Shown piece by piece: positions 41,232 to 49,822 of a DNA stretch of 51,984 bases. The position numbers and the translations under genes are program-made. The stretch is taken from contig JAFLUY010000009.1 in assembly GCA_022508565.1 (NCBI GenBank), positions 1 to 51,984 on the forward strand, read 5' to 3'. Source of the DNA: Erysipelotrichales bacterium. Its GTDB lineage: Bacteria > Bacillota_I > Bacilli_A > RF39 > UBA660. The notes beneath the pieces were generated by a model, which saw nothing but the letters and a program-made list of their open reading frames with translations, had not been told where the DNA came from and made no database searches. Within the stretch, counting starts at the first letter, position 1; each line of letters begins with the position of its first letter.

Positions 41232-42040
41232 AGAGTTTCAATATAATTAAATAATTCTAAATCTAATTTTTTAAGCTCTTTTTTAAGTCTTTTTATAATA
41301 TAAGGCATATATTTAGAATTCCCAATCAAATGCTCATATCCTATATTAGAGGAATTATATTGAATTTTTGTAATATGATCTGTCCTAATATCCCCAATTA
41401 GTGTTTTGCATTTATATCCTTCAATCATCCTATCATACATATAAGATTGCTCTAATATTAAATCAGCATTTAAAAACTTATTTCCTTTTATATCATAATT
41501 AAGATTTTTTCGATAATATTCATAATGCTCAATATATTTATCTAATAATTCTTGATTATTGAATCCTAAAATTCCGACACAACAAGCAAACTTACTATTC
41601 ATATCTACAGTTTGAATATGATCTTTTAATAACGATTGCTCTTTATATTCGGATTTTTCAATATGCTGACAAATAAAATCATATCCATCGAATTTCATTT
41701 GTTCGAGACATTCAGGTTTTTTGATAAATACATCATTATCAATATGAATAGTTTTTAAAGGTTCATTTTTAAGAGTTATGAATTTACCAGCTGCCCACAT
41801 TAATGTACTATCAGATTTTTCAATTTTCAAATCATCTAAATCACAATATACTTCATCATATTTCATCTTCTTTAGGTGATTATATACTTTACTATCACAA
41901 TGAATTGTTATATGTGCTCCAGATCTTTTTGCATAAATCGAACTAAGAGCACACAATAACAATGTATGTTTTATTTGGTCTTTAACTTCCCATCGACCAT
42001 CAATCATTGGTTTGGTCCAAAATGTCGCGGTAAGATTCAT
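41228..42040 (-). CDS. Putative glycosyltransferase (GT-A-like)
   Basis: 270 aa. ATFWTKPMIDGRWEVKDQI at the start, AKRSGAHITIHCDSKVYNHL and the acidic KTIHIDNDVFIKKP (Asp-Asn-Asp at about residue 99) fit a GT-A fold with a DxD metal site. NADLILEQ may be the acceptor-side region. The sugar and acceptor are unknown; virion, DNA or host surface are all possible. The start overlaps the end of the upstream gene by 41 bases. Confidence 0.7.
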   Translation of the reverse strand: MNLTATFWTKPMIDGRWEVKDQIKHTLLLCALSSIYAKRSGAHITIHCDSKVYNHLKKMKYDEVYCDLDDLKIEKSDSTLMWAAGKFITLKNEPLKTIHIDNDVFIKKPECLEQMKFDGYDFICQHIEKSEYKEQSLLKDHIQTVDMNSKFACCVGILGFNNQELLDKYIEHYEYYRKNLNYDIKGNKFLNADLILEQSYMYDRMIEGYKCKTLIGDIRTDHITKIQYNSSNIGYEHLIGNSKYMPYIIKRLKKELKKLDLELFNYIETL

Positions 42041-42395
42041 AATTTTTAATAATATATTTTAATCCTTCGATAATAGCTTCTTCAGCAGTACCATACGGTT
42101 CTCCTGTAAATTCTGGGTTTGCTTTATTTAATGAAAATATAATAAAGGCATATCCTAAAAAAGGCATAGTAGCATTACCTACTCTTATTGGAAATAATTG
42201 TAAATCCTTTTCTTCCCTAAGCCATTGACAAACATGTTCGGCCATCGGACAAGGATTTTTACAATCATTAGTCCAATTTTTTAATTTTCTAGCAGTAGAT
42301 TCATCTTCATATTCATATAATACTTCATAATCATATCCTAATTTAAGATATTCTTGAGTAAGGTCGTAAGGTAATAAATTTAAATTTACTTTCAT
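42000..42395 (-). CDS. Hypothetical protein, about 131 aa
   Basis: Not recognised. MKVNLNLLPYDLTQEYLKLG start chosen at 42395, directly after the RNase H stop; an ATG at 42410 would overlap it. CKNPCPMAEHVCQWLREE may be a small Cys/His site. EPYGTAEEAIIEGLKYII is helical. Coupled on both sides to RNase H and glycosyltransferase genes. Confidence 0.65.
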   Translation of the reverse strand: MKVNLNLLPYDLTQEYLKLGYDYEVLYEYEDESTARKLKNWTNDCKNPCPMAEHVCQWLREEKDLQLFPIRVGNATMPFLGYAFIIFSLNKANPEFTGEPYGTAEEAIIEGLKYIIKNYESYRDILDQTND

Positions 42396-42396
42396 A

Positions 42397-43452
42397 TTAA
42401 ATTTCTTCAAATAAATCTATTTTATCTCCAGAAGCTACTTTGGCATTTAATTTTTCTTCTATATATGAAATATTTGTGCTAGCCGGACCGATTTCGATAT
42501 TATCCATTATATCTAAAATTTCTTTAGGATAAGAAGATTTATGTAGCATTACTAATTTTTTATTATAATTGAAATGCTCATAAATATCTTGATATGGTTT
42601 ATCTACGCTATTCTTATAAAGTTTACTTGATAAAAGATTTAATAAATAATTATCAATTTCATTTTCATTAAATACATCTAAATCATATTTTATATCTTTA
42701 ACCCTAACTCTAAATGTCTTATCAGGATTTGTTTTTGATTTTCTTTTAATTATTGGAAAAATATTATCTCCAGCATCTCCTCTAATAATCTTATCAATAA
42801 CAATTTCAATAGGTTTTATAGTTTTTACTTCTTTTGCTTTTGTTTTTATAGAGTTTAAAAGAGTCTCGTTATTAGAAAAATTAAAATTGAATAAAAAATT
42901 CATATCATCTTCATTATTTTCTTCCATCGTCATATATAATTTATTCCAAGTAACTGTAAATACTCCATCTTTGTCGGTTTGTACTAATTGAGTCAAATCT
43001 TTATCCATCGACCAAATAATACAATTTGTGCCATTATTATTTAATTTCCTAGATAAATACCAACACCAATCGTCTCCTTCAATACCAAACTCTCTACAAG
43101 TAGTTATACCTGCTTCTTGTGCTAATTCTCTCCACTCTTCATAAGCTCCAAAAATAAGATCCCAATTTAAAGATTCATCTTGTTCTCTATTACCTTTATA
43201 TGTAATATTTTGGTCTTCTAAAAATTTTGGTATTTCGAGATCACATCGCCAAGATCCTCCATCAGCAACAATAATTATATTGTCGATTTTAGGAATTTTT
43301 CTTAGCATCAATTTAATTGATTGGGTCATAATTTGTTTAAGATTATCTGATAGTTGTTTTTCTATAGCAAATCTATTTTTTATTACAGATAATCTTGACA
43401 TCAATAGCCAATTACCATCGACTATTAATGTAAGTTTAGAATTTAGTTTCAT
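42397..43452 (-). CDS. rnh: T4-type RNase H / 5'-3' flap nuclease
   Basis: 351 aa. FEN-superfamily acidic sites in order: LIVDGNWLLMSR, IIIVADGGSWRCDLE, GIEGDDWCWYL, IIWSMDKDLTQL and the helix-hairpin region IIRGDAGDNIFPII. The same arrangement occurs in T4 RNase H, which removes RNA primers and flaps from lagging-strand fragments. It is slightly longer than T4's 305 aa. The leader has a hairpin with two GGAG sequences and a TTTTCTATTTT element upstream. Confidence 0.88.
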   Translation of the reverse strand: MKLNSKLTLIVDGNWLLMSRLSVIKNRFAIEKQLSDNLKQIMTQSIKLMLRKIPKIDNIIIVADGGSWRCDLEIPKFLEDQNITYKGNREQDESLNWDLIFGAYEEWRELAQEAGITTCREFGIEGDDWCWYLSRKLNNNGTNCIIWSMDKDLTQLVQTDKDGVFTVTWNKLYMTMEENNEDDMNFLFNFNFSNNETLLNSIKTKAKEVKTIKPIEIVIDKIIRGDAGDNIFPIIKRKSKTNPDKTFRVRVKDIKYDLDVFNENEIDNYLLNLLSSKLYKNSVDKPYQDIYEHFNYNKKLVMLHKSSYPKEILDIMDNIEIGPASTNISYIEEKLNAKVASGDKIDLFEEI

Positions 43453-43462
43453 TTTTTAAATT

Positions 43463-43510
43463 TCTCCGAGCATAAAAATGCTCCTTTATTTTAAATTAAA
43501 ATAGAAAATA
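43463..43510 (-). promoter_or_regulatory. Promoter-like element and GGAG hairpin leader of RNase H
   Basis: TTTTCTATTTT (43499-43510) is followed by GGAGCATTTTTATGCTCGGAG, a 6-bp stem flanked by two GGAG. The proximal GGAG could act as a ribosome site that is partly structured. Confidence 0.5.
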
Positions 43511-43546
43511 AAAATTATAGTTTCACATCTATATATAAACTATAAT

Positions 43547-43572
43547 GGCCAGATATTCGAAAATACCTGACC
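43547..43572 (-). terminator. Hairpin after the lipoprotein gene at 43.6-43.8 kb
   Basis: GGTCAGGTAT and ATATCTGGCC pair over 10 bp on minus-strand RNA thanks to two G-U pairs that are mismatches on the other strand, so polarity is minus. It lies 27 bases beyond the stop at 43599. Confidence 0.65.
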
Positions 43573-43598
43573 GAAAATTAAAAATTAATTGTCTTGTT

Positions 43599-43808
43599 TT
43601 ACTGAGCAGATTCTTCTGATTCTACAGAATTGTCAGTGGTATCTGCAGAGATTTCAGTAGTATCATTACTTTCAGCAGCTACACTATCAACAACTTCAGT
43701 AGTATCTGCTACATTAGTAGAATCTGTTCCGGCAGCCATTTCCTTGTTACCACAAGAAACCATTAAACCGGCTGCTACAATCGTAAAAGTAAAAAATAAC
43801 TTTTTCAT
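43599..43808 (-). CDS. Small lipoprotein with acidic low-complexity body
   Basis: 69 aa. MKKLFFTFTIVAAGLMVSCG is a lipoprotein signal with lipobox ending at Cys19. The mature part is about 50 residues of Thr/Ser/Asp/Glu/Val repeats (DSTNVADTTEVVDSVAAES) with no likely fold. It has its own promoter-like element and terminator. G+C is visibly higher than in neighbours. Possibly a surface or exclusion lipoprotein. Confidence 0.8.
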   Translation of the reverse strand: MKKLFFTFTIVAAGLMVSCGNKEMAAGTDSTNVADTTEVVDSVAAESNDTTEISADTTDNSVESEESAQ

Positions 43809-43851
43809 GATTTGTTAAAATTTTAAAAATTAAATTTGTTTAAAAAATATT

Positions 43852-43866
43852 AATTAATATAGAAAT
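43852..43866 (-). promoter_or_regulatory. TTTCTATATTAATTA promoter-like element
   Basis: About 47 bases upstream of the lipoprotein ATG at 43808; a further copy of the recurrent element. Confidence 0.5.
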
Positions 43867-43918
43867 TTCAAAAATAAAATTTCATTTAAATAAATCATTA
43901 TATAATAATAATTTTTTC

Positions 43919-44203
43919 TCATTTAAAAGCTCTAGGCCATCTTTCTCTAGCCATTGACCCGAAAATCTCAGCTCTTTTAATGATTTGTGAAGATATCGCT
44001 GTTGGATTTGCATATTGATTAGGATCCATCATTGAAAATAATTGTAAAGCTGCAGTTGCACAATATATTTCATAATTATATCCCGACAATACTACATTTC
44101 CGTCAAAAACAGCTCCAGGAAATCCTCCTACATCTCCCTCAGCTCCCAAAACATGATTGTCTTTTATTATATCTCCATTCTGATTTTCTTGTAAGTGGTT
44201 CAT
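43919..44203 (-). CDS. Hypothetical protein, 94 aa
   Basis: Not recognised. Gly-rich N-terminal part (GAEGDVGGFPGAVFDGN), then helices ending SMARERWPRAFK. It overlaps the gene upstream by 65 bases in a different frame, more than usual here, so the start may be shorter than annotated. Confidence 0.55.
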   Translation of the reverse strand: MNHLQENQNGDIIKDNHVLGAEGDVGGFPGAVFDGNVVLSGYNYEIYCATAALQLFSMMDPNQYANPTAISSQIIKRAEIFGSMARERWPRAFK

Positions 44204-44645
44204 CTTCTTTAATTGTATTATATTTTATATCTAAATTATACATGTCTCTATTTAGGGATAAAACAATTGGATTCAATTCATTCGGATAAAAATATCTATG
44301 AATATGATTATTTCTTTCATTTGATGAATAAATATAATATCCAGAAAATCCTTTTGTTCCTGATTTATATTGATAAAGAAATAATTTATCATAAGGACAA
44401 TTTGGTATGGTTATATCGAAAATCATACAATTAGATGATCTTCTAGAAAATTTTTCCTGCTCTTCTACAGACGGTTTCCAATGATTTGGATCATCTTCAG
44501 AATATACGAAAATCCCATATTTATTAAATTTAAGATAGTTACCTACTCTGCAAACTGATACAAAATTAATGATGTTTTTAGATTCTCTTTCATTCCAATT
44601 TTCTGGACTTTCTTTCCAAACATCAAAATCTAAATTATACTTCAT
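44139..44645 (-). CDS. Hypothetical protein, 168 aa
   Basis: Not recognised. Aromatic- and Asn-rich, beta-like (YLKFNKYGIFVYSEDDPNHW, KLFLYQYKSGTKGFSGYYIY). Its start overlaps the next gene's stop by 11 bases. Part of a minus-strand run from 45409. Confidence 0.65.
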   Translation of the reverse strand: MKYNLDFDVWKESPENWNERESKNIINFVSVCRVGNYLKFNKYGIFVYSEDDPNHWKPSVEEQEKFSRRSSNCMIFDITIPNCPYDKLFLYQYKSGTKGFSGYYIYSSNERNNHIHRYFYPNELNPIVLSLNRDMYNLDIKYNTIKEDEPLTRKSEWRYNKRQSCFGS

Positions 44646-45216
44646 AATTATTTAATATTTCTTTAAGTTTATTAATTAAAAATTCTTGATTATTATATGA
44701 TAATTTATTATATTTTTCGTTTGTTTGTATTTGTGATCTTACAGCTTGTATGATTGTTTCTTTAGAAATCTTATCTTTATATTTGTTTTTTAAATGATTA
44801 TAAATATCTAAAATATTTAGATTTTTTACGTTATCGTCTTTAAAGGCCATTTTATAAAGATTTTTCATAATACTCAAAATAATATTATTTGAAAAATTAT
44901 CCAAAACCTCTAAAGGATATAATTCTTGTATCTTTATATTTATTTCATCATATTCCTTTTCAGAATATTTATCTTTTTTATAACTAAATCCAACAATATA
45001 TCCATATAAATAATTTTCAAAAAAATTAAAAGACATATTATCTTCAACCCAATTCAAAAATTCCTTATCTCTAATAGATTCTATTAAATCTTTACTGGAG
45101 TCCCAAATATACATCAACGGACAATTATTTCTATTAATTAATTTATTTTGTCCGTCAAATATATTTAAAGCACAAAAAACGTGCATATTTTCATTTATAT
45201 TATTTTCCATAATCAT
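44635..45216 (-). CDS. Hypothetical helical protein, 193 aa
   Basis: Not recognised. N-terminal third is mixed; the C-terminal two thirds are Lys/Ile/Asn-rich helices (LKNKYKDKISKETIIQAV). The ATG at 45216 or 45210 are both possible. Overlaps genes on both sides. Confidence 0.65.
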   Translation of the reverse strand: MIMENNINENMHVFCALNIFDGQNKLINRNNCPLMYIWDSSKDLIESIRDKEFLNWVEDNMSFNFFENYLYGYIVGFSYKKDKYSEKEYDEINIKIQELYPLEVLDNFSNNIILSIMKNLYKMAFKDDNVKNLNILDIYNHLKNKYKDKISKETIIQAVRSQIQTNEKYNKLSYNNQEFLINKLKEILNNYEV

Positions 45217-45409
45217 CTACCTGATCTATCTGATCTAAACCAAAAACAATATCTAACGCATTTATTTTTTCAAAAATTTTCTGTTTTTTATTTATATCAA
45301 CTTCTAATACAAAGTCTTTTTCTAATTTATTTTTAACATTAACTAGAGAGTCCATAAAATGGTCTGAAGTTGATCCTAAAATATTAGGCAATAATGGTTT
45401 ATTATTCAT
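45200..45409 (-). CDS. Hypothetical protein, 69 aa
   Basis: Not recognised. Helical and acidic (VNVKNKLEKDFVLEVDINKK). First gene of the minus-strand run, divergent from gp47. Confidence 0.6.
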   Translation of the reverse strand: MNNKPLLPNILGSTSDHFMDSLVNVKNKLEKDFVLEVDINKKQKIFEKINALDIVFGLDQIDQVDDYGK

Positions 45410-45429
45410 ATTTTTCTAATTTTATGTTT

Positions 45430-45492
45430 AAAAAATAGATTTTTAAGTATATAATTTCAATTGAAAATGGATTTATTAAATTTCTATTTTTT
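45430..45492. promoter_or_regulatory. Divergent promoter-like elements between unknown gene and gp47
   Basis: Minus-strand ATCTATTTTTTAAAC (about 45428-45442) precedes the start at 45409, and plus-strand TTTCTATTTTTTATTTA (45481-45497) precedes gp47 at 45516. Both match the recurrent TTCTATWTTT element. Confidence 0.5.
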
Positions 45493-45515
45493 ATTTAAAT
45501 TATTTTAATAATGAA

Positions 45516-46553
45516 GTGAAAGATTTAATTATTGGAGATTGTCATTTTGGAATCAAAAGTAATTCTATACAATGGCTAGAAACTCAATTAGATTTTTTTA
45601 AAAAACAAATAATTCCAGAATTAGAAAGAAATAATTATAATCGAGTTATATTTTTAGGAGATATTTTTGATATCAGATATGCTGTTAACCAATATATAGG
45701 ATATGAAGTAAAATCATTATTTAGAGATCTTACTTCTAAATTCAATAATGTAGCATTTTATATTGTAGCAGGAAATCACGACTATTATTCCCCAGATATA
45801 AATTATTCTAAATATAATGCTTATAATTTAATTTTTGGATACGAATTTTTATCGATTCATCCTAATTTACATATTATTCAAAATGATTATTTAATAGAAG
45901 ATGATACAGTTTTCGCTCCATGGTATTGGACAGAAAATATAGAATCTTTTAATAAAATGATAGAGGATATAAATAATATTGATGGAAATAAACCGTCATT
46001 AATGTATTGTCATACAGATTTAGCAACATGGCCTATTGATGGTCGATTAGATTTGAAACCAAAAGATATGACAATCATTTCTGGACATATCCATAATATT
46101 CAGAAGGATGAAAAGAATAGATTATTTAATGTTGGTAGTATGTTTGCCATAAACTTTAATGATGTCAATACTAAAAAATATTTCTATTCTTATGATACTA
46201 TCGAGAAAAAGTTTTTAGAAGCTTTTGAGAATATTACTACTCCAAAATTTATTCAATTTAGTAATGAGGATATATTTACACTAAAAAATGAAGATGTGGA
46301 AAATTCTCATGTGAGAATCTTTATTAATTCAGATAATATAAATAAAGCTTCATATATTGAAAGGCTTACAGAGATAAAGAAAAATTTCGAATATAAAAGT
46401 TTAAAAATCCAAACAATAAATACAAATATTATCGAAAATGTTGAAGGAGTAAATATCAATACAAACATTACAGATTTTATTGAGCAAAATATTCCTGAGC
46501 ATTTAAAAAACAAATATAATTTTATTAAAGATAAAGTTAAAGAAGAAAATTAA
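45516..46553 (+). CDS. Recombination endonuclease subunit gp47 (Mre11/SbcD-like)
   Basis: 345 aa. Metallophosphoesterase motifs in order: IIGDCHFGIKSN (residues 5-16), FLGDIFD (about 49), VAGNHDYY (about 88), MYCHTD (about 167) and ISGHIHN (about 190). With gp46 it resects DNA ends for recombination-dependent replication. GTG at 45516 is the start; the nearby ATG at 45511 is in another frame and meets a stop at once. Confidence 0.92.
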   Translation: MKDLIIGDCHFGIKSNSIQWLETQLDFFKKQIIPELERNNYNRVIFLGDIFDIRYAVNQYIGYEVKSLFRDLTSKFNNVAFYIVAGNHDYYSPDINYSKYNAYNLIFGYEFLSIHPNLHIIQNDYLIEDDTVFAPWYWTENIESFNKMIEDINNIDGNKPSLMYCHTDLATWPIDGRLDLKPKDMTIISGHIHNIQKDEKNRLFNVGSMFAINFNDVNTKKYFYSYDTIEKKFLEAFENITTPKFIQFSNEDIFTLKNEDVENSHVRIFINSDNINKASYIERLTEIKKNFEYKSLKIQTINTNIIENVEGVNINTNITDFIEQNIPEHLKNKYNFIKDKVKEEN

Positions 46554-46555
46554 AA

Positions 46556-48226
46556 ATGAAGATTAAAAAAATTTCGATAACTAATTTTAAATCTATTTAT
46601 AATACTTTAGAATTAGATTTTGAAAAATTAGGAGGATTAATTAAATTATCAGGACCAATTGGTAGTGGTAAATCGACTATTTCAGAAGCAATAAGGGTAG
46701 GACTTTATGGAAATACTAAAGAAAATAATTTACCGAATTATATTGCATGGAATACGGATCATTTTTTAATTGAAATCAATTTAGAGTCTAAAGGTAAAGA
46801 TATTTATATTAGAAGACATTCAAAAGAACAATTACAAGCAACAATCGATGGTAAAGAATTGGTAGCCCCAAATAAGAAGAACATGCAAGAAATTTTGGAA
46901 GAATTTTATGATGTTCCAAGGATGGGAGTTGAAAGAATGTGTGTAATATCATTTTCTCAATTCAATTCGATTGCTACGATGAATCCTGGTCAGACAAAAG
47001 AATTTTTAGATGATGTATTTGCATTTAAGACTTTTACGAATTATAATAATATTGTAGTTGAAGAAAGAAAAATTCAAATACAAGAAAAAACAAGGTTAGA
47101 TGCAATAATATCTTCTTTAACAAAACAAATAGATTCTTTAATTGAGAAAAAAGAACATCAAGCAAAAGAATTGCAAAACAATATAAATATTGATAACCTA
47201 AATGATGAACGAAAAAAATTAATCGATAAAGGAATAGAATTAAAGAAAAAGAAAGATCAGTTCTTTTCTGAATATAATATAAAAGCAACTGAATATACTA
47301 AGAAAATGTCAGAAGTAGCCTTATTAGGTAAACAAGAAAAAGAATATTATGAAAAATATAAATCTGGAGTTTGCCCGACTTGTGGACAATCGATAGATAT
47401 GTCTAAAGTAGCTGATTCCAAGGAAAAAATGGAAAAATACGCTTCAGAATGGAAAGAAGCAAACAATTATAAGAAAAAATTAGAAGAGAGTTATAAAAAT
47501 AATACAAAAGGAATCGACGAAGAAATATCAGAACTTAAAAATAAAATTTCAATAATAGATTCAAAAATTGCCGTATATAATAATTCATTAAAAATCATAT
47601 CGGAAAATTATGATGATATGATAGATGATTTACAGAAACAATTGCAAGAAGATTCTAAAAACTTATTAAATATAAATAATGATATAGGTGAATGGAATGA
47701 TATGAATATATTGTTTTCAAAAACTCTTAGATATAATCTATTAGAAAATATCATCCCTAATATAAATAAATCGATACAATATTATATTGATAAGTTAGAA
47801 CAACCTTATAGAGTAGAATTCGATCAAGAATTTAAATGTCACGTATATACAGATACAAATGATAAATCTATTAATTATAAAGATTTAAGTACCGGGCAAA
47901 GGAAGACTCTAGATATTTGTATAATATTTGGGATAATTCAAAATGTTATTGCAAATGTAGATTTTAATATCTTTTTCTTAGATGAATTATTTTCCAATAT
48001 GGATGCAGATTCTCGAAATACTATGTTAGCAATGTTAAACGAGAATTTAGTAAAAGAAGGAAGATCTGTATTTGTAGTAAATCATGCAGAAATGTCAGAT
48101 GATTTTTTCAATCATAAAATCAGAGTAAGATTAGAAAATAAAAAAATAGTGGCAGCTAAAAGACGTAAAAATGATCCTGAAAAAATAGCATTATGTCATA
48201 GCAGCCATTATGACTTTATTTTTTAG
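46556..48226 (+). CDS. Recombination endonuclease subunit gp46 (Rad50/SbcC-like ATPase)
   Basis: 556 aa. Walker A GPIGSGKST at 33-41, coiled-coil arms, zinc hook CPTCGQ at about 272, ABC signature LSTGQRKTLDIC and Walker B FFLDELFSNMD near the C-terminus. Two bases separate it from gp47, the usual operon pair. The arms are short, as in T4. The last residues (LCHSSHYDFIF) are an unusual tail. Confidence 0.93.
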   Translation: MKIKKISITNFKSIYNTLELDFEKLGGLIKLSGPIGSGKSTISEAIRVGLYGNTKENNLPNYIAWNTDHFLIEINLESKGKDIYIRRHSKEQLQATIDGKELVAPNKKNMQEILEEFYDVPRMGVERMCVISFSQFNSIATMNPGQTKEFLDDVFAFKTFTNYNNIVVEERKIQIQEKTRLDAIISSLTKQIDSLIEKKEHQAKELQNNINIDNLNDERKKLIDKGIELKKKKDQFFSEYNIKATEYTKKMSEVALLGKQEKEYYEKYKSGVCPTCGQSIDMSKVADSKEKMEKYASEWKEANNYKKKLEESYKNNTKGIDEEISELKNKISIIDSKIAVYNNSLKIISENYDDMIDDLQKQLQEDSKNLLNINNDIGEWNDMNILFSKTLRYNLLENIIPNINKSIQYYIDKLEQPYRVEFDQEFKCHVYTDTNDKSINYKDLSTGQRKTLDICIIFGIIQNVIANVDFNIFFLDELFSNMDADSRNTMLAMLNENLVKEGRSVFVVNHAEMSDDFFNHKIRVRLENKKIVAAKRRKNDPEKIALCHSSHYDFIF

Positions 48227-48347
48227 AAAAATAAATTAAGTTTTTAACATTATTTAACAATATATTATAAATTCAAATTTTTTTTATATATTTATTTATA
48301 AAATGAATAACAAAAACACAAAATAAAAATTTGCAAATTTTAAATTT

Positions 48348-49529
48348 ATGGCAGTAAAACGCAAAACAGAAGATGAACTTTCAATGGAAGAGATCTTAGC
48401 AGGTCAAATTCCAGAAGCCCCAGAAGGTTATGGGCCAGAGTTTTATGGTGATGAAGAAGATACTAGCGATATAGTAGAATCTACTGAACCGGAGAATATA
48501 CAAAATCATGAAAACGCAGAACAAGAAGCTCCGCAAAGAGACATGTCACAACTAGGTATGGTTGGTACAAAATTGACTCATAATTTTAACCAGCATGATC
48601 CTAACGCTAGAGAAAATGATGCTAAGTTGGCAGAAGCAAAAGGTCTTTCGAAATTAGGAGAAAATATCAAGCAAAATGTCGAAGTAAGAGATGGATGGAT
48701 TCATATGGATAAAGCACTTTTAGGAGAACGTGCTGATTTTTATCCTGAATCATGGGAATTTATGATTCGTCCAGCAACAGTTGATGCTATTCGTAACTGG
48801 TCTACAGTAGATGAAGAAAATCCTTTGAATGTAGATGATGTATTTAATGAAATTCTTAAATACTGTCTCGCTATTAAGACTCCAACAGGACCTCAACCAT
48901 GGAGTCAGATTAATTCATGGGATAAATTTTGGTTTGTACTTATGATTAGAGCATATACCTTTAAACAAGGTGAACAAAGTATTTCTTGGAATGAAGATTG
49001 TGTAAATTGTGATGCTCCTGTTGATTTCAAATTAGATTTCGAATCTCTTATGTATGATCTTCCTGATCCTGAAGTGATGAGGTATTATGATAGAGAATCT
49101 AGAACCTGGATGATTGATCCTGCTGAATATGATCTTCCAGATGCTCCGATTACTCTTTATAATCCTACTGTAGAGAAAGATGCTAATATTAAAGCATGGA
49201 TGATCAACAAATATCAAGAAAATCGTAATGCAAAAGTTGAAGGTAATTTTGTTAAATTCCTTACTTGGTTAGCTCCTAAGATCTCTAAAGACCAAGAAAT
49301 TGCTAAACGTCAAATCAAAGAATATCAAATGAAATACAAATCCTGGGATATGGATATGTTTACATTTATGGAAGATGTTGTAAAGAATATTGCAGTTACT
49401 CCAAGTACCAATATTAGTGCAATTTGTCCATCTTGCGGTGAGGAGGTTACCGCTCAAATTCGATTTCCGAATGGAATCAGCGATCTATTTAACGTTCGTC
49501 GTAAATCTAGAAAGTTCGGTAAAAAATGA
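48348..49529 (+). CDS. gp26-like baseplate protein with zinc-finger pairs
   Basis: 393 aa. After an acidic disordered N-terminus, WEFMIRPATVDAIRNWSTVD, WDKFWFVLMIRAYTFKQG and two Cys pairs, CVNCDAPVDF (about 226) and CPSCGEEVTAQIRFP (about 363), resemble the T4 gp26-type baseplate family. The small chaperone-like gene that overlaps its end supports a tail-assembly role. Identification rests on motif pattern and context, not on a search. Confidence 0.65.
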   Translation: MAVKRKTEDELSMEEILAGQIPEAPEGYGPEFYGDEEDTSDIVESTEPENIQNHENAEQEAPQRDMSQLGMVGTKLTHNFNQHDPNARENDAKLAEAKGLSKLGENIKQNVEVRDGWIHMDKALLGERADFYPESWEFMIRPATVDAIRNWSTVDEENPLNVDDVFNEILKYCLAIKTPTGPQPWSQINSWDKFWFVLMIRAYTFKQGEQSISWNEDCVNCDAPVDFKLDFESLMYDLPDPEVMRYYDRESRTWMIDPAEYDLPDAPITLYNPTVEKDANIKAWMINKYQENRNAKVEGNFVKFLTWLAPKISKDQEIAKRQIKEYQMKYKSWDMDMFTFMEDVVKNIAVTPSTNISAICPSCGEEVTAQIRFPNGISDLFNVRRKSRKFGKK

Positions 49530-49764
49530 TCTATACATTTGTAGAGACTATCATATTCAACCATCAGAATTAAGAAGGTTACGATATTATGAATATGAGA
49601 CAATGCTAGAATGTATACAAGAAATTAATAAAAAGGCCGAAGAAGACGAAAAGAAAAGAGAAAAGAATAATGGATTGCCTGAAGGTTATTCGATGCCTAA
49701 GATGCCATCATTTCCTTCAATGTCTGGTACTTCGATGCCAACAATTTCGATTCCTAGTTTATAA
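49471..49764 (+). CDS. Small tail-assembly chaperone-like protein (gp51-type motif)
   Basis: About 97 aa if started at ATG 49471, overlapping the previous gene by 59 bases. The segment YICRDYHIQPSELRRLRYYE has the His...PSE...Leu...Tyr-Glu pattern of small phage tail assembly proteins, followed by a charged helix and a Pro/Met/Ser tail. No ATG lies closer to the conserved part, so the start is uncertain; a non-ATG start near 49528 would give a shorter protein. Confidence 0.6.
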   Translation: MESAIYLTFVVNLESSVKNDLYICRDYHIQPSELRRLRYYEYETMLECIQEINKKAEEDEKKREKNNGLPEGYSMPKMPSFPSMSGTSMPTISIPSL

Positions 49765-49776
49765 TTCTATACTACA

Positions 49777-49803
49777 AAGACCAGTACATTGTACTGGTCT
49801 TTT
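49777..49803. terminator. Bidirectional terminator
   Basis: AAGACCAGTAC, loop ATT, GTACTGGTCTT between converging genes, with A and T runs on either side. Confidence 0.85.
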
Positions 49804-49822
49804 TATTTTATTCTTAAAAATT

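Noticed and set aside
49390-49470. Earlier start of the small chaperone-like gene
   Set aside because: It would overlap 140 bases of the gp26-like coding sequence with no leader signal; ATG 49471 is closer to the conserved part.
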